Assembly (NCBI GenBank): GCA_038729485.1
Contig: JAVYRX010000003.1
Location: forward strand, 62,001-126,000
Length of the DNA stretch: 64,000 nucleotides
From: GCA-001856825 sp038729485
Lineage (GTDB): Archaea; Thermoplasmatota; Thermoplasmata; Thermoplasmatales; GCA-001856825
Direction: 5' to 3'
Position numbers and translations under genes: made by a program. Shown one piece after another: positions 18,023 through 26,493 of the stretch. Numbering within the stretch: the first letter of the stretch is position 1; each line of letters starts with the position of its first letter. The notes below the pieces were generated by a model. The model did not search any database and was not told the DNA's origin. It saw only the letters and a list, made by a program, of their open reading frames with translations.

Positions 18023-18688
18023 ATGCCTTTGCTAAAAGATAAAGACAAGAAATATTTAGAGGACGAATTCAAGAAGAATCTCAAAAGTCCAGTGAAACTT
18101 TATGTTTTCACTTCTGAGGATGACTGCCAGTATTGCGAACAGACAGTTCAGATAGCCCAAGAACTGGAAGAAACCTCAGATCTCATAGAAATGGAGCATC
18201 TAGAACTAGACTCAGAAAAGGCAAAGAAATGGGATATAGAGAAAGCACCGACCACTGTTGTTACCAGGAAAGATGACGAGAATCCCAGGATAAAGTACAT
18301 AGGCATCCCAATGGGTTATGAATTCTCTTCCCTGGTGGAGGATATAAGAAGAGTGTCAAGGAATGATCCTGAACTCGACTCCGCAGTTAAGGAGAAGCTG
18401 GAGGAGGTAGACAAGCCAGTAAAGATCCAGATATTTGTGACTCCGACTTGCCCATACTGTCCAAGAGCTGTCGGGACAGCGCACAAATTTGCCATAGCAA
18501 ACAGCAATATAACGGGGGAGATGATTGAAGCAACAGAGTTCCCGGCGTGGGCAGATGAATGGGGGGTTTCCTCGGTACCTCACATCGTGATAAACGGAGA
18601 CGTACAGTTCGTGGGAGCCTACCCGGATGAGAATTTTGTTGACTATGTTCTTGAGGCCTATAAAAAGGCTGGAAAAGCATCCTCGTGA
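18023..18688 (+). CDS. Protein disulfide oxidoreductase (double thioredoxin fold)
   Basis: 221-residue archaeal PDO-type protein with two thioredoxin-like domains. Redox motifs are CQYC (C35, C38) in the first and CPYC (C143, C146) in the second; a cis-proline follows in SVPHIVING. No signal peptide is present, so it works in the cytoplasm, where it supports disulfide formation or exchange in hyperthermophiles and acidophiles. The ATG has a good ribosome-binding site (AAAGGTGA, about seven bases upstream), in contrast with many neighbours that look leaderless. A TATA-like TTACTATAAT lies about 35 bases upstream and is close to the start of the divergent HAD gene. Confidence 0.88.
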   Translation: MPLLKDKDKKYLEDEFKKNLKSPVKLYVFTSEDDCQYCEQTVQIAQELEETSDLIEMEHLELDSEKAKKWDIEKAPTTVVTRKDDENPRIKYIGIPMGYEFSSLVEDIRRVSRNDPELDSAVKEKLEEVDKPVKIQIFVTPTCPYCPRAVGTAHKFAIANSNITGEMIEATEFPAWADEWGVSSVPHIVINGDVQFVGAYPDENFVDYVLEAYKKAGKASS

Positions 18689-18730
18689 TTGCACAGTAAA
18701 TCTTTAATTCCAGAGAGCATGTCGACTCTG

Positions 18731-18804
18731 GGGGCCGTAGCTTAGCCTGGCAGAGCGCCTGGCTCATAACCAGGTGGTCGTCGGTTCAAACCCGATCGGC
18801 CCCA
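18731..18804 (+). tRNA. tRNA with CAT anticodon (elongator Met or Ile2)
   Basis: 74 bases: acceptor GGGGCCG pairs with CGGCCCC, anticodon stem CCTGG/CCAGG encloses loop CTCATAA, giving CAT. The D arm is TAGCTTAGCCTGGCAGAG and the T arm carries TTCAAAC. It is not an initiator, which would start AGCGGG in this group. The body looks closer to archaeal tRNA-Ile2, whose C34 is modified to agmatidine to read ATA, but elongator Met cannot be excluded. A run of six T follows at 18806-18811 and is a probable terminator. Confidence 0.9.
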
Positions 18805-18812
18805 CTTTTTTG

Positions 18813-19611
18813 AAAATGAATATGTATTCATGTTTGAAGACAAAGAATCCACCGACTAGTACTCTATACCTCCAAAGGGCGGATTTTCCTTTCTTTGTCC
18901 TTGTATCCCCGTAGCTTTTGACTACTATGTTTACGAGTTTAAACCAGTGTTTCAAGGTCTTATCCATCAGCCTAAAGCCAATGGGAATCGACTCTCCCAT
19001 TGAGTATTTGTCGCCAACCACCAGTTCTAGATATCCTCCTCTCCTAATCACTGGCTTAACATTGAAGACAGCATTCGAAAATTCTATGGTGAACTCATCC
19101 AATGAAGAAGAGGATGATAAATCCCGAGGATCGCTGCTGAACTTTATAGTATCGTAGTAAGGTTGATGTAGAATAGCCAATGGAACGTTTTCAATTCACT
19201 TTTCTGCAAAGAATTCCTTGAAGTCAAAGGACGTGCTATCCCCGTAAATGAGTTTCCACTCGGATCCTTCGTCTTCACTGTCAATAAGAGACCCGGCCTT
19301 CCTTATAATGTCGTCGCTAAGTTCAACTCCGATGCATTTTCTGTTAAGGCGGAGACTCTCTATTATCGTCGTTCCGCTTCCAGCAAATGGGTCAAAAACC
19401 CAGTCACATCTCTTTATGTACCTAAGAATGAGCTGTCTGGGAACATGAGGAACAAAGTTGCCACAGTACCAGCCTAAATGAGATCCTGAGGCATTTCTCC
19501 TCTCAAATATCCAGATTTTCCATTTGCAGTTTCATACCTCTTTTCAAATACTACGAACATTTCTATGTATCAGTTCTCTTATTTCAGGGACCTAGGCAAA
19601 GTGATCAATGC
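18813..19611 (-). pseudogene. Decayed DNA methyltransferase (N4/N6 type)
   Basis: On the minus strand one reading frame from about 19525 down to 18813 encodes a DNA modification methylase. It contains FERRNASGSHLGWY, the SAM-binding DPFAGSGTT and later RTKKGKSALWRYR and GGFFVFKHEYIF, all typical of N4/N6 cytosine/adenine methylases. An in-frame TGA at 19196-19198 interrupts it between the two halves. Further 5', the same protein continues only after frame changes near 19520 and 19560 (ETANGK, FVVFEKRYE, then VPEIRELIHR), so the start is lost. The frame runs on through the antisense of the CAT tRNA, so the native stop is also missing. No restriction endonuclease is adjacent. Confidence 0.8.
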
Positions 19612-19623
19612 TGTCAGATCCTT

Positions 19624-20250
19624 CTACAGCTTTAGAAAGAGATTTCCCATTGCAATATTTGCCATAATATAGATTATTGCAAATTGCAACACTGCCTGGA
19701 TGCCGGAAAGCCTGAAATTGACCATGGCTAGCCTTGTTATCTTCTTAGGGTCTGGTTGTTTCTTTCTTAGTTCTAGGAAGATGCGTAGTTCGTTTGGCAG
19801 AAATATGCCAAATCCCTGCAAGATAAGTACCACGACAATTATGCCCGCTGCGATGATAGCTGGATATCGAATGTTGAATATCCCCTCATATGTAGCCAAA
19901 TAAATTCCGCATGTAATTGCCAGAGACGCTATGGTTGGCATAAAGAAGAGCATCGTCGGCACAAGTCTCTTAATGAATTCTATCCTTGCGCTGATTGACA
20001 TCTTTCTTATCACGCCAGCAATTATTAAGCCCATGAAAAGGTCCACGCCTGTCCAGGTACCACCAAGTAAGACGTGTGCATAATCAAGAATAGTTATATT
20101 TTTAAACAAAATAATAATAGCTACTACTATTGACGGTATTACCACTATGAGGAACGACATTGGTTTCAATATGCTATCATCTTTTTCACTCAGCTCCCGA
20201 TTTGAATTATCGTCAGATGCCTTTTTAATAGAGTATTCTGAATTGCGCAA
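19624..20250 (-). CDS. Polytopic membrane protein, unknown
   Basis: 208-residue protein with five or so hydrophobic segments after a hydrophilic N-terminal region of about 30 residues rich in Ser, Asp and Glu. The segment AHVLLGGTWTGVDLFMG (near residues 56-72) with a histidine at a helix start is reminiscent of CopD-like or DUF2269-like membrane proteins that bind heme or metal, but the match is weak. The C-terminal half has two longer helices joined by a basic loop (ELRKKQPDPKKITR). No partner gene adjoins it; the upstream gap to tRNA-Arg holds nothing recognised. Confidence 0.5.
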   Translation of the reverse strand: MRNSEYSIKKASDDNSNRELSEKDDSILKPMSFLIVVIPSIVVAIIILFKNITILDYAHVLLGGTWTGVDLFMGLIIAGVIRKMSISARIEFIKRLVPTMLFFMPTIASLAITCGIYLATYEGIFNIRYPAIIAAGIIVVVLILQGFGIFLPNELRIFLELRKKQPDPKKITRLAMVNFRLSGIQAVLQFAIIYIMANIAMGNLFLKL

Positions 20251-20462
20251 TGTTTTGTTTTAGTAAACCTGGTATTTTAATGAGGTGTTAGCATATTTAT
20301 AAAAAAAATACTAAATATTTTGAGAATTAAAGTTCTGTACGGCTGCAAACCGCAGAAAGATGTAGCCGAATAGGTGAGAAATCACAACACTGCTTTATCT
20401 TGCAGTGGGATTAAGAAGTGATGGGAGAGATCAAAAATATTTGGGCTATGAATAGAATTGTA

Positions 20463-20537
20463 CGGGCGCAAGGGGATTTGAACCCCTGACCTACGGCTTA
20501 GGAGGCCGTTGCCCTATCCAAACTAGGCCATGCGCCC
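20463..20537 (-). tRNA. tRNA-Arg(CCT)
   Basis: 75 bases on the minus strand. Acceptor GGGCGCA pairs with TGCGCCC, discriminator G. The anticodon stem ACGGC/GCCGT encloses CTCCTAA, giving anticodon CCT (codon AGG). The D arm is GGCCTAGTTTGGATAGGGC-like and the T arm carries TTCAAAT. No intron and no encoded CCA. Confidence 0.95.
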
Positions 20538-20607
20538 ACTAAAAAAGGAAATGTTTTCAAAGTTTAAAGATTTGGGAACATCCAGTGATGAGAAATAGCT
20601 ACATCTC

Positions 20608-21537
20608 TCATCTGAGGTATGATTCCGGGACCTGTTTTAAGTTATTCCTTATTGCGTCAACGCTCTTCGCCAGTTTCTCTTTCTGCTCTGAATTAAGATC
20701 CACTTCTACAACTTTTTCAACACCGTCTTTCCCCAGTATTATCGGAACCTCAGCGAAAACTCCATGATAGCCGTACTCCCCATCAAGAAGAACACTAGCT
20801 TCGAGGGCAGTTTTCCTATCGTTCTTTATGGCGTCAACCATTACGGTCAGGCCTCCCGCTGGCCCCCAATTGCTGCTGAATTTTCTCAAATTCGTTATGT
20901 CTGCCCCTGCATTTATTGTATTCTTGACTACATCTACGTACTGTGCGTCGTTCAGCATGGATTTGAGGCTTTTTCCGTATACAAAGGAGAGCTCCGGTAC
21001 AGGGTACATGTTCTCCCCATGCTGACCCAACACGAGCGGAGTTATTGCAGAAGGCGAAACCCCAATATATCGTGAGGCATAATATGCCATTCTTCTAGAA
21101 TCAAGGACGCCACTGAATCCTATAACCCTGTTCCTTGGGAATTTAAGTTTGTTAAATAGAACAGCAACCATTACGTCAAGCGGATTGGTTGTTACTATAA
21201 CTATTGCGTTAGGCGCATATTTCTTAACATTTTCTGCTGCAGCTGATACTATTTCCGCATTCTTTGCGGCAAGCTCTTCCCTTGTCATTCCTGGCTTCCT
21301 AGGAAGGCCAGCAGTTATCACAACGATATCGCTACCCTTTATGACATCATAGCTATTTGAACCTGTGACAGAAACGTCCAGTCCTAAAATTGCGGCCGTA
21401 TGATTGAGATCGAGTGCTTCACCTTGAGGCAGTCCTTCCACTATATCCACCAAATTAATTCTATTATCGAGTTCCCTGAGCATGAACATTGCTGCTGTCG
21501 TAGCTCCAACTCTTCCAGAACCTATTATTGAGATCAT
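20608..21537 (-). CDS. mdh: Malate dehydrogenase
   Basis: 309-residue LDH/MDH superfamily enzyme that interconverts malate and oxaloacetate. Visible are the NAD-binding GSGRVGATTA, the acidic NLVDIVEG after strand 2, the substrate arginine loop GLPRKPGMTREE (arginine rather than glutamine at the specificity position, indicating malate), VTTNPLD and the catalytic histidine in GQHGENM. An upstream TTG would add six residues, but the ATG at 21537 is better because it places the first strand at residue 2 as is usual, and an AT-rich AGCTTATTAG lies about 25 bases before it. Malic enzyme in the same window (50444) suggests they work in the same four-carbon metabolism. Confidence 0.9.
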   Translation of the reverse strand: MISIIGSGRVGATTAAMFMLRELDNRINLVDIVEGLPQGEALDLNHTAAILGLDVSVTGSNSYDVIKGSDIVVITAGLPRKPGMTREELAAKNAEIVSAAAENVKKYAPNAIVIVTTNPLDVMVAVLFNKLKFPRNRVIGFSGVLDSRRMAYYASRYIGVSPSAITPLVLGQHGENMYPVPELSFVYGKSLKSMLNDAQYVDVVKNTINAGADITNLRKFSSNWGPAGGLTVMVDAIKNDRKTALEASVLLDGEYGYHGVFAEVPIILGKDGVEKVVEVDLNSEQKEKLAKSVDAIRNNLKQVPESYLR

Positions 21538-21689
21538 AAATAACAATCCAGGCAAGCCTAATAAGCTTTTTTAGCTGCGCTTTCCATTCTTAACATAGAC
21601 ACCGCTAATATAGTGCGGGATAAGTCCGAATATCTCAGATCCGAGACGCCTATGTTTATCGTTCTTCGGGTTAGTCAGAAATGGTCGCT

Positions 21690-22082
21690 TTAAGCCGGTA
21701 GTTTTATCTTGCTTTCCTTGATCTTGCCGACAAAGGCTCTCATCTTTTCAGCTAGATCGTCGTCTACAAAATGCTCAAAGAAGCATGCCCTCTCTTTGGC
21801 AGTATCGTTATCGCATCCCATAAGTCTAAGAAGTTCATAGATCGAATTTTCCTTTTTATTAAGATTGTCGAGGAGTTTCCTACCTTTTTCCGTAAGAGTC
21901 ATCCCCCTGTATTTCTGATAGTTAATCAGTCCATCTTCCGCTAGCTTTGTCAGCATCTGGGAAACAGAGGCGGGTGTTACTTTTAGGTGCTCGGCAATCT
22001 CAAGAGGTCTGGCGTATCCCTGCATCTTTATGAAGTAATCGATAGATTCAAGATATTTTTCCCTGTCCTCGTTGGTTTTCAC
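21690..22082 (-). CDS. DtxR/MntR-type metal-dependent repressor
   Basis: 130-residue regulator with a winged helix (IAEHLKVTPASVSQMLTKLAEDGLI) and the start of the metal-binding dimerisation domain (ERACFFEHFVDDDLAEKM), where Cys, Glu and His match the CxxEH ligand motif. The SH3-like third domain is absent, so it is the short MntR-like form, which usually senses Mn or Fe. It starts with GTG directly behind AGGAGG, and a 15-base palindrome (22086-22100) sits between a TATA-like box and the start, so it probably controls itself. Target metal transporters are not in the window. Confidence 0.82.
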   Translation of the reverse strand: MKTNEDREKYLESIDYFIKMQGYARPLEIAEHLKVTPASVSQMLTKLAEDGLINYQKYRGMTLTEKGRKLLDNLNKKENSIYELLRLMGCDNDTAKERACFFEHFVDDDLAEKMRAFVGKIKESKIKLPA

Positions 22083-22085
22083 CCT

Positions 22086-22100
22086 CCTAAATTATTTAGG
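22086..22100. promoter_or_regulatory. Palindromic operator candidate for the DtxR-type regulator
   Basis: CCTAAAT-T-ATTTAGG, two perfect 7-base arms with a one-base spacer, located directly upstream of the GTG start and overlapping the AGGAGG. TTTAGG/CCTAAA half-sites are typical of DtxR-family operators. Confidence 0.55.
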
Positions 22101-22110
22101 AATTATTAAC
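22101..22110 (-). promoter_or_regulatory. TATA-like box of the DtxR-type gene
   Basis: GTTAATAATT on the minus strand, centred about 23 bases from the GTG at 22082, so the transcript may begin at or near the start codon. The operator candidate lies between box and start. Confidence 0.4.
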
Positions 22111-22291
22111 GTCTTCGCATAAAATTTAAATATTTCCCTTGAAGGTCGAAGGTACAGCTTGCTCCGAATTTGTTTTATTCCGTCTTTTCGTCTTAGGGGA
22201 GAATTTGCACATATTCAATTGATCTTTAATATGTGCTGCCCAATCTTGATTTTGACAAAAAGTTGAATAATGCGAAAAAGAATTCAGGATA

Positions 22292-23116
22292 GTGCAAGGT
22301 TCCATTGAGATTCCTCGTTTAGAGGGAATCGCCAAAGAGGTCAGAAAATTAATTGTTGAGATGACTTACGAGGCAAAAAGCGGGCATCCCGGTGGTTCAT
22401 TGAGCGCTACAGAAATACTCACATATCTTTATTTCAAGGAGATGAACATTGATCCCGCGCGGCCAAACTGGGAGGATCGTGACAGGTTTGTTCTATCAAA
22501 AGGGCATGCCACTCCTGTCCTCTATTCCGTACTGGCACTGAGGGGTTTCTTTGACAAGACACTCCTTCACGGTTTCCGCAAAATAAACTCCCCGTTGCAG
22601 GGTCATGCCGTTAACCATGTGCCTGGAGTTGATATCACGGCGGGATCACTGGGCCAGGGCCTAAGCAATGCAATAGGTCTAGCCTTGGGTGCTCGCATCG
22701 ATGGCAGGAATTACAGGGTATTTGCGATGATCGGTGATGGAGAGTCGGACGAGGGAAGCATATGGGAAGCTGCCCTCTTTGCAGCTCATCAGAAGGTTTC
22801 TAATCTGATAGTCTTTCTCGACAGAAACATGATACAGCTCGATGGCTTTACTGAGGACATACTATCTCTTGGAAATCTGGAAGAAAAATTCCGCTCGTTC
22901 GGTTGGTCTGCCATCACAATAGATGGTCATTCTTTTTCGGAAATTGGGAAGGCCATGGAATGGGCAAGGCAAACCTCTGGCCCAAAGATTGTCATCGCAA
23001 GGACAATCAAGGGCAAAGGCGTAAGATACATGGAGAACAACCCGGAGTATCACGGGAAGCCTCCACCAAATGAAGAGATGTTAAAGGAAGCTATAAAGGA
23101 AATAGAGGGGAATTAG
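22292..23116 (+). CDS. Transketolase, N-terminal (TPP-binding) subunit
   Basis: 274-residue first half of a split transketolase. The thiamine-diphosphate motif is GDGESDEGSIWEAALFAAHQ..., with the concluding N in DRN; the N-terminal SGHPGGSLSATEI and SLGQGLSNAIG are conserved. Together with the next gene it forms the complete enzyme of the non-oxidative pentose phosphate pathway, moving two-carbon units between sugar phosphates. It starts at GTG with only a weak AGGA nearby and an AT box about 27 bases upstream. The second subunit gene follows with one base between stop and start. Confidence 0.92.
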   Translation: MQGSIEIPRLEGIAKEVRKLIVEMTYEAKSGHPGGSLSATEILTYLYFKEMNIDPARPNWEDRDRFVLSKGHATPVLYSVLALRGFFDKTLLHGFRKINSPLQGHAVNHVPGVDITAGSLGQGLSNAIGLALGARIDGRNYRVFAMIGDGESDEGSIWEAALFAAHQKVSNLIVFLDRNMIQLDGFTEDILSLGNLEEKFRSFGWSAITIDGHSFSEIGKAMEWARQTSGPKIVIARTIKGKGVRYMENNPEYHGKPPPNEEMLKEAIKEIEGN

Positions 23117-23117
23117 T

Positions 23118-24092
23118 ATGGGACCAGAACTGACGTGGCTTCCAAATTTATTGAATACGTTTGAAAAAAAAAGCATGAGGGAAGCTTATGGAAATGTCCT
23201 AGTATCAGTTGGCCAGGACAGGAGAGTAGTTGTTTTGGACGCTGATCTGTCAACGTCTACCCACACAGTTATGTTTCAGAGGGAGCATCCCGACAGGTTC
23301 TTCAACGTGGGCATATCTGAGAACAACATGATAGGGGTGGCTTCTGGTCTTTCCTGGACAGGCAAGAAGGTTTTTGCCTCTTCGTTCGCCGTTTTTGTTA
23401 CCGGCAGAGCTTACGATTTGATAAGACAAAGCGTGTGTTATGCAGACAGCGACGTGAGGATCGTTGCGTCACATGCGGGCCTTACGGTTGGAGAAGACGG
23501 GGCTACGCATCAGATGCTTGAAGACATAGGGCTCATGTCTGGCCTTCCGAATATGAAAGTAATAGTTCCGGCTGATGCAAGTGAGACAGAAGAAGTAGTC
23601 AGGTACATATACGAGAACAGAGGCCCATTTTATGTGAGGCTGTCTAGGGAAAAGGTTCCCGTTATCAAAAACCTGCCGGAATTCAAATTTGGCAAGGCGC
23701 AAGTGTTAGCGGACGGAGATGATGTGTCAATATTCGCAACGGGAGTGATGGTCTCTGCTGCATTGGCTGCCTCATCTCATCTAAAGTCGATTGGAATCTC
23801 TGCAAGAGTATTCAATTCCTCAACGATAAAGCCCTTGGACGGAGATGCGGTGATCAAGGCTGCAAAGGAAACCGGAAGGATCGTAACTGCAGAAGAGCAC
23901 AGTATATACAATGGTCTTGGGAGCAGGGTTTGCGAGGTAGTTGCAGAAGGCCATCCAGCGTCAGTTGAAAGGGTGGGAGTGGAAGACGTCTTTGGAGAAT
24001 CAGGAAAGTCCTGGGAACTTATGGATAAATATGGATTAAACCCACTCGGCATAGTAAGAAAAGTTGAGAAATTAATGAAGGTGAGCTCATGA
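23118..24092 (+). CDS. Transketolase, C-terminal (pyrimidine-binding) subunit
   Basis: 324-residue second half of transketolase, containing the pyrimidine-binding domain (FFNVGISENNMIGVASGLS, catalytic Glu in the SEN segment; GEDGATHQMLEDIG) and the C-terminal transketolase domain (GSRVCEVVAEG). The N-terminal 20 residues (PNLLNTFEKKS) are slightly longer than in most members. The stop codon overlaps the ATG of the transaldolase (ATGA), which implies coupled translation and a fixed stoichiometry in the pathway. Confidence 0.92.
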   Translation: MGPELTWLPNLLNTFEKKSMREAYGNVLVSVGQDRRVVVLDADLSTSTHTVMFQREHPDRFFNVGISENNMIGVASGLSWTGKKVFASSFAVFVTGRAYDLIRQSVCYADSDVRIVASHAGLTVGEDGATHQMLEDIGLMSGLPNMKVIVPADASETEEVVRYIYENRGPFYVRLSREKVPVIKNLPEFKFGKAQVLADGDDVSIFATGVMVSAALAASSHLKSIGISARVFNSSTIKPLDGDAVIKAAKETGRIVTAEEHSIYNGLGSRVCEVVAEGHPASVERVGVEDVFGESGKSWELMDKYGLNPLGIVRKVEKLMKVSS

Positions 24093-24757
24093 AGTTCTTT
24101 CTTGACACGGCTAATTTGAAGGAGATAGAAGAGGGCGTCTCTTGGGGGTGTGTGGATGGAGTTACCACGAATCCAACTCTTATCTCAAAAGAGCTAGGTG
24201 AAAGCTTAGATTTTATAACGCTTGTTTCCAGGATCCTCGATATGGTCGATGGACCCGTATCTCTTGAAGTAACATCGACGCAAGCCCAGGGGATGATAGA
24301 GGAAGCAAAAAGACTGAAAAGCATCGGAAAGAACGTAGTCGTCAAGATTCCGACAACTGTTGAAGGATTAAAGGCGCTTAAAGTCTTGAAGAGGGAAGGC
24401 ATTGAGACAAATGCCACCCTTGTTTTTTCCGTTAGTCAGGCGCTTCTTGTAGCGAAGGCCGGAGCTACATATGCATCCCCATTTGTCGGAAGGCTCGATG
24501 ACATTGGGGAAGACGGAATGGCCCTTATAGACGATATTAAGAGAGTCTACGAAAATTATAATCTTGGGACGAAGATAATAGTGGCCTCAATAAGACACCC
24601 AGTTCACGTCAGAACTGCAGCCCTTATAGGAGCTGACATAGCTACCATGCCATTTGATGTTTTCAAAAAATTGATAGTGCATCCGAAGACCGACGAAGGG
24701 CTGAAAAGATTCATGGATGACTGGAAGAAGATAGATAAAGAAAAGATAAGGTTCTAA
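24089..24757 (+). CDS. tal: Transaldolase / fructose-6-phosphate aldolase family
   Basis: 222-residue short transaldolase of the MipB/TalC type. Schiff-base lysine is K86 in VVVKIPTT; FLDTANL at the start, DGVTTNPTL and SPFVGRLDDIG are conserved. Short members are either transaldolases or fructose-6-phosphate aldolases; location behind both transketolase subunits favours transaldolase in the non-oxidative pentose phosphate pathway. It overlaps the transketolase subunit by four bases and the next gene by one, so four genes read as an operon. Confidence 0.9.
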   Translation: MKFFLDTANLKEIEEGVSWGCVDGVTTNPTLISKELGESLDFITLVSRILDMVDGPVSLEVTSTQAQGMIEEAKRLKSIGKNVVVKIPTTVEGLKALKVLKREGIETNATLVFSVSQALLVAKAGATYASPFVGRLDDIGEDGMALIDDIKRVYENYNLGTKIIVASIRHPVHVRTAALIGADIATMPFDVFKKLIVHPKTDEGLKRFMDDWKKIDKEKIRF

Positions 24758-25563
24758 TGTCAAAATTTACAGTAATCGCAAGTCCTCCAGATCTTGATTC
24801 CGTCGCGTCTGTATATCTGCTTAAGAGAGCAATTGGGAATGACGTTGACGTAAAGTACCTCGATCATGCCGTTATAGAAAAGTCTGAGGCCGATTATATC
24901 ATTGATTCGCCAAACGGCCTTGCCCGGATATCAAGGTTTGATCATCATGAAACGAAGGAAAAAACATGCTCTGCTATGAGGATAGTAGAGCATTTTAAGA
25001 TGGGGGAACCAGAAAGGAGGCTAGCAGAAGCAGTATGCTGGCAGGACAACGCCGGATGGAAAGATCTGAACAGGGATGGAATGGACAATCTGCTTGACAC
25101 GCTTCTCAAGAGTTTTCTTGCATCTGGCGAAAAGACTGAAGATATAGACATCTTCTTCTCCAGAGCGTTCGATGTCCTCCTGAAAAAATTCCAGGTTGAT
25201 GAAAGGCTTTCCAGACAGGCCGACTATAACATATTATTCAGAAGCGAGGACGGGAGCGTAATAGCTGTGAATGGAGAATTCCCAAAGGATCTCTTATTTC
25301 ACAAATACAAACCTAGGTTTCTCGTAAAAGTTTCCAGGTTCGGAATTTCTGTGACTAGATCGGCTTTATACGATACCCCTGATCTTAACGATTTTGCCTA
25401 CTTATTGGAAAAACTTGACAGGGATCATTTTGATAAGTGGTTCATACATCCGCAGGGTTTTTATATAGGATACTCAATCGATCCCGAATCTTCAGAAGCA
25501 ATACCTCTAGATCCAGTTCTGTTGGCCAAAAATATTGCACTTTTTGTGGCGGAGAAGGGTTGA
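24757..25563 (+). CDS. DHH-superfamily-like phosphoesterase, MYG1-like
   Basis: 268-residue protein not firmly identified. The N-terminal half resembles DHH phosphoesterases: PDLDSVASVYLLKR (Asp pair), DYIIDSPNG, and RFDHHETKEKT (DHH motif). The C-terminal part (KVSRFGISVTRSAL, YSIDPESSEAIPL) does not look like the usual DHHA1 domain and is closer in feel to MYG1-type proteins, which are nucleases. It overlaps transaldolase by one base and is therefore in the pentose-phosphate operon, which could mean that the substrate is a nucleotide or sugar-phosphate; this is inference. Confidence 0.5.
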   Translation: MSKFTVIASPPDLDSVASVYLLKRAIGNDVDVKYLDHAVIEKSEADYIIDSPNGLARISRFDHHETKEKTCSAMRIVEHFKMGEPERRLAEAVCWQDNAGWKDLNRDGMDNLLDTLLKSFLASGEKTEDIDIFFSRAFDVLLKKFQVDERLSRQADYNILFRSEDGSVIAVNGEFPKDLLFHKYKPRFLVKVSRFGISVTRSALYDTPDLNDFAYLLEKLDRDHFDKWFIHPQGFYIGYSIDPESSEAIPLDPVLLAKNIALFVAEKG

Positions 25564-25574
25564 TTTTTCTCTGC

Positions 25575-25584
25575 AATATTTAAG
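25575..25584 (+). promoter_or_regulatory. TATA-like box of mptA
   Basis: AATATTTAAG, centred about 38 bases before the ATG at 25618. The upstream TTG at 25591 would lie before the predicted transcript start, which supports the ATG. Confidence 0.5.
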
Positions 25585-25617
25585 AAAAAATTGATAACGA
25601 ATAAGCACTTACCCGAT

Positions 25618-26493
25618 ATGCAAAAATTCAAGGACGTACAGTCTGAGGCACCTGTAGCGAATTACAGGCTAGACAGGGTAGGCCTGACGAACGTGATGCG
25701 GCCTATAACCGTCTACAGGAACAGGAAGACAATAACCCTGATACCAACATTTAAGGTTTTTGTCGATCTCCCGCCATCAAGGAAGGGAAGCGACCTTTCC
25801 AGGGACATAGAAGCTGTTGAAGATGTGGTTGAAGGAGAGGTCGAAGGAAGGACAAAGGGGATAGAATACGTTGCGGAACTGATAGTTGAGAAATTGCTTA
25901 GCAGGCATCCGTATGCTACATCTGCGGAAGCTGAATTGGCTGCTGATTATTTCCTCGAAAGATCTAATCCCAAAGGAAGGAAGACAACAGAAAAATATGT
26001 AATCAGGGCCAAGGCGGTAAAGAAAGACAAGCTGAAAACTGTCAGGTACATAGGTGTTACAGCAACGGGAATAACCGTGTGTCCATCTGCAATGAAAACT
26101 GTTTCAACGCTCACCAACAGAAACAGCGATGCACCACCATTCATTTCTCACAACCAGAGAAATGACGTTACAATACTCATAAGCGTTCCGGAGGGATGGG
26201 ACATAGAGGTGAACGAGCTCATCGACATAGCGGAGAAGTCTATGAGCGCACCCACGTACGAGCTCCTGAAGAGGGAGGAAGAAGGTCTTTTGGTACTTCA
26301 GGCACATGAAAATCCAAAATTCGTGGAAGACGTTGTCAGGGATGCGGTTAAGCTTATAGTTGAAAAATACAGAGAAATGCCTGACGACGTATATGTTGAC
26401 GTTACAAGCGAGAGCTTCGAAACAATACATAAACACAATGCATTTGCCGAAAAATCAGGAACGCTTGGGGAATTGAGGAGGGAAATTAACTAG
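25618..26493 (+). CDS. mptA: GTP cyclohydrolase IV, MptA (archaeal FolE2)
   Basis: 291-residue enzyme of the archaeal MptA/FolE2 family that converts GTP to 7,8-dihydroneopterin 2',3'-cyclic phosphate, the first pterin step towards tetrahydromethanopterin- or folate-like cofactors. Characteristic segments include KFKDVQSEAPVANYRLDRVG, ATGITVCPSAM (metal-ligand cysteine) and ISHNQRNDVTI. The ATG at 25618 is preferred over a TTG at 25591 because the family begins at about the DVQSE region and a TATA box lies between. A later pterin gene is not in the window. It directly follows the pentose-phosphate operon. Confidence 0.9.
   Translation: MQKFKDVQSEAPVANYRLDRVGLTNVMRPITVYRNRKTITLIPTFKVFVDLPPSRKGSDLSRDIEAVEDVVEGEVEGRTKGIEYVAELIVEKLLSRHPYATSAEAELAADYFLERSNPKGRKTTEKYVIRAKAVKKDKLKTVRYIGVTATGITVCPSAMKTVSTLTNRNSDAPPFISHNQRNDVTILISVPEGWDIEVNELIDIAEKSMSAPTYELLKREEEGLLVLQAHENPKFVEDVVRDAVKLIVEKYREMPDDVYVDVTSESFETIHKHNAFAEKSGTLGELRREIN

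Noticed and set aside
18764..19180. 138-residue frame ending in a PIGFEPTT-like tail on the minus strand
   Set aside because: The tail is the antisense translation of the CAT tRNA, a well-known artefact. The upstream part is real but belongs to the methyltransferase pseudogene.
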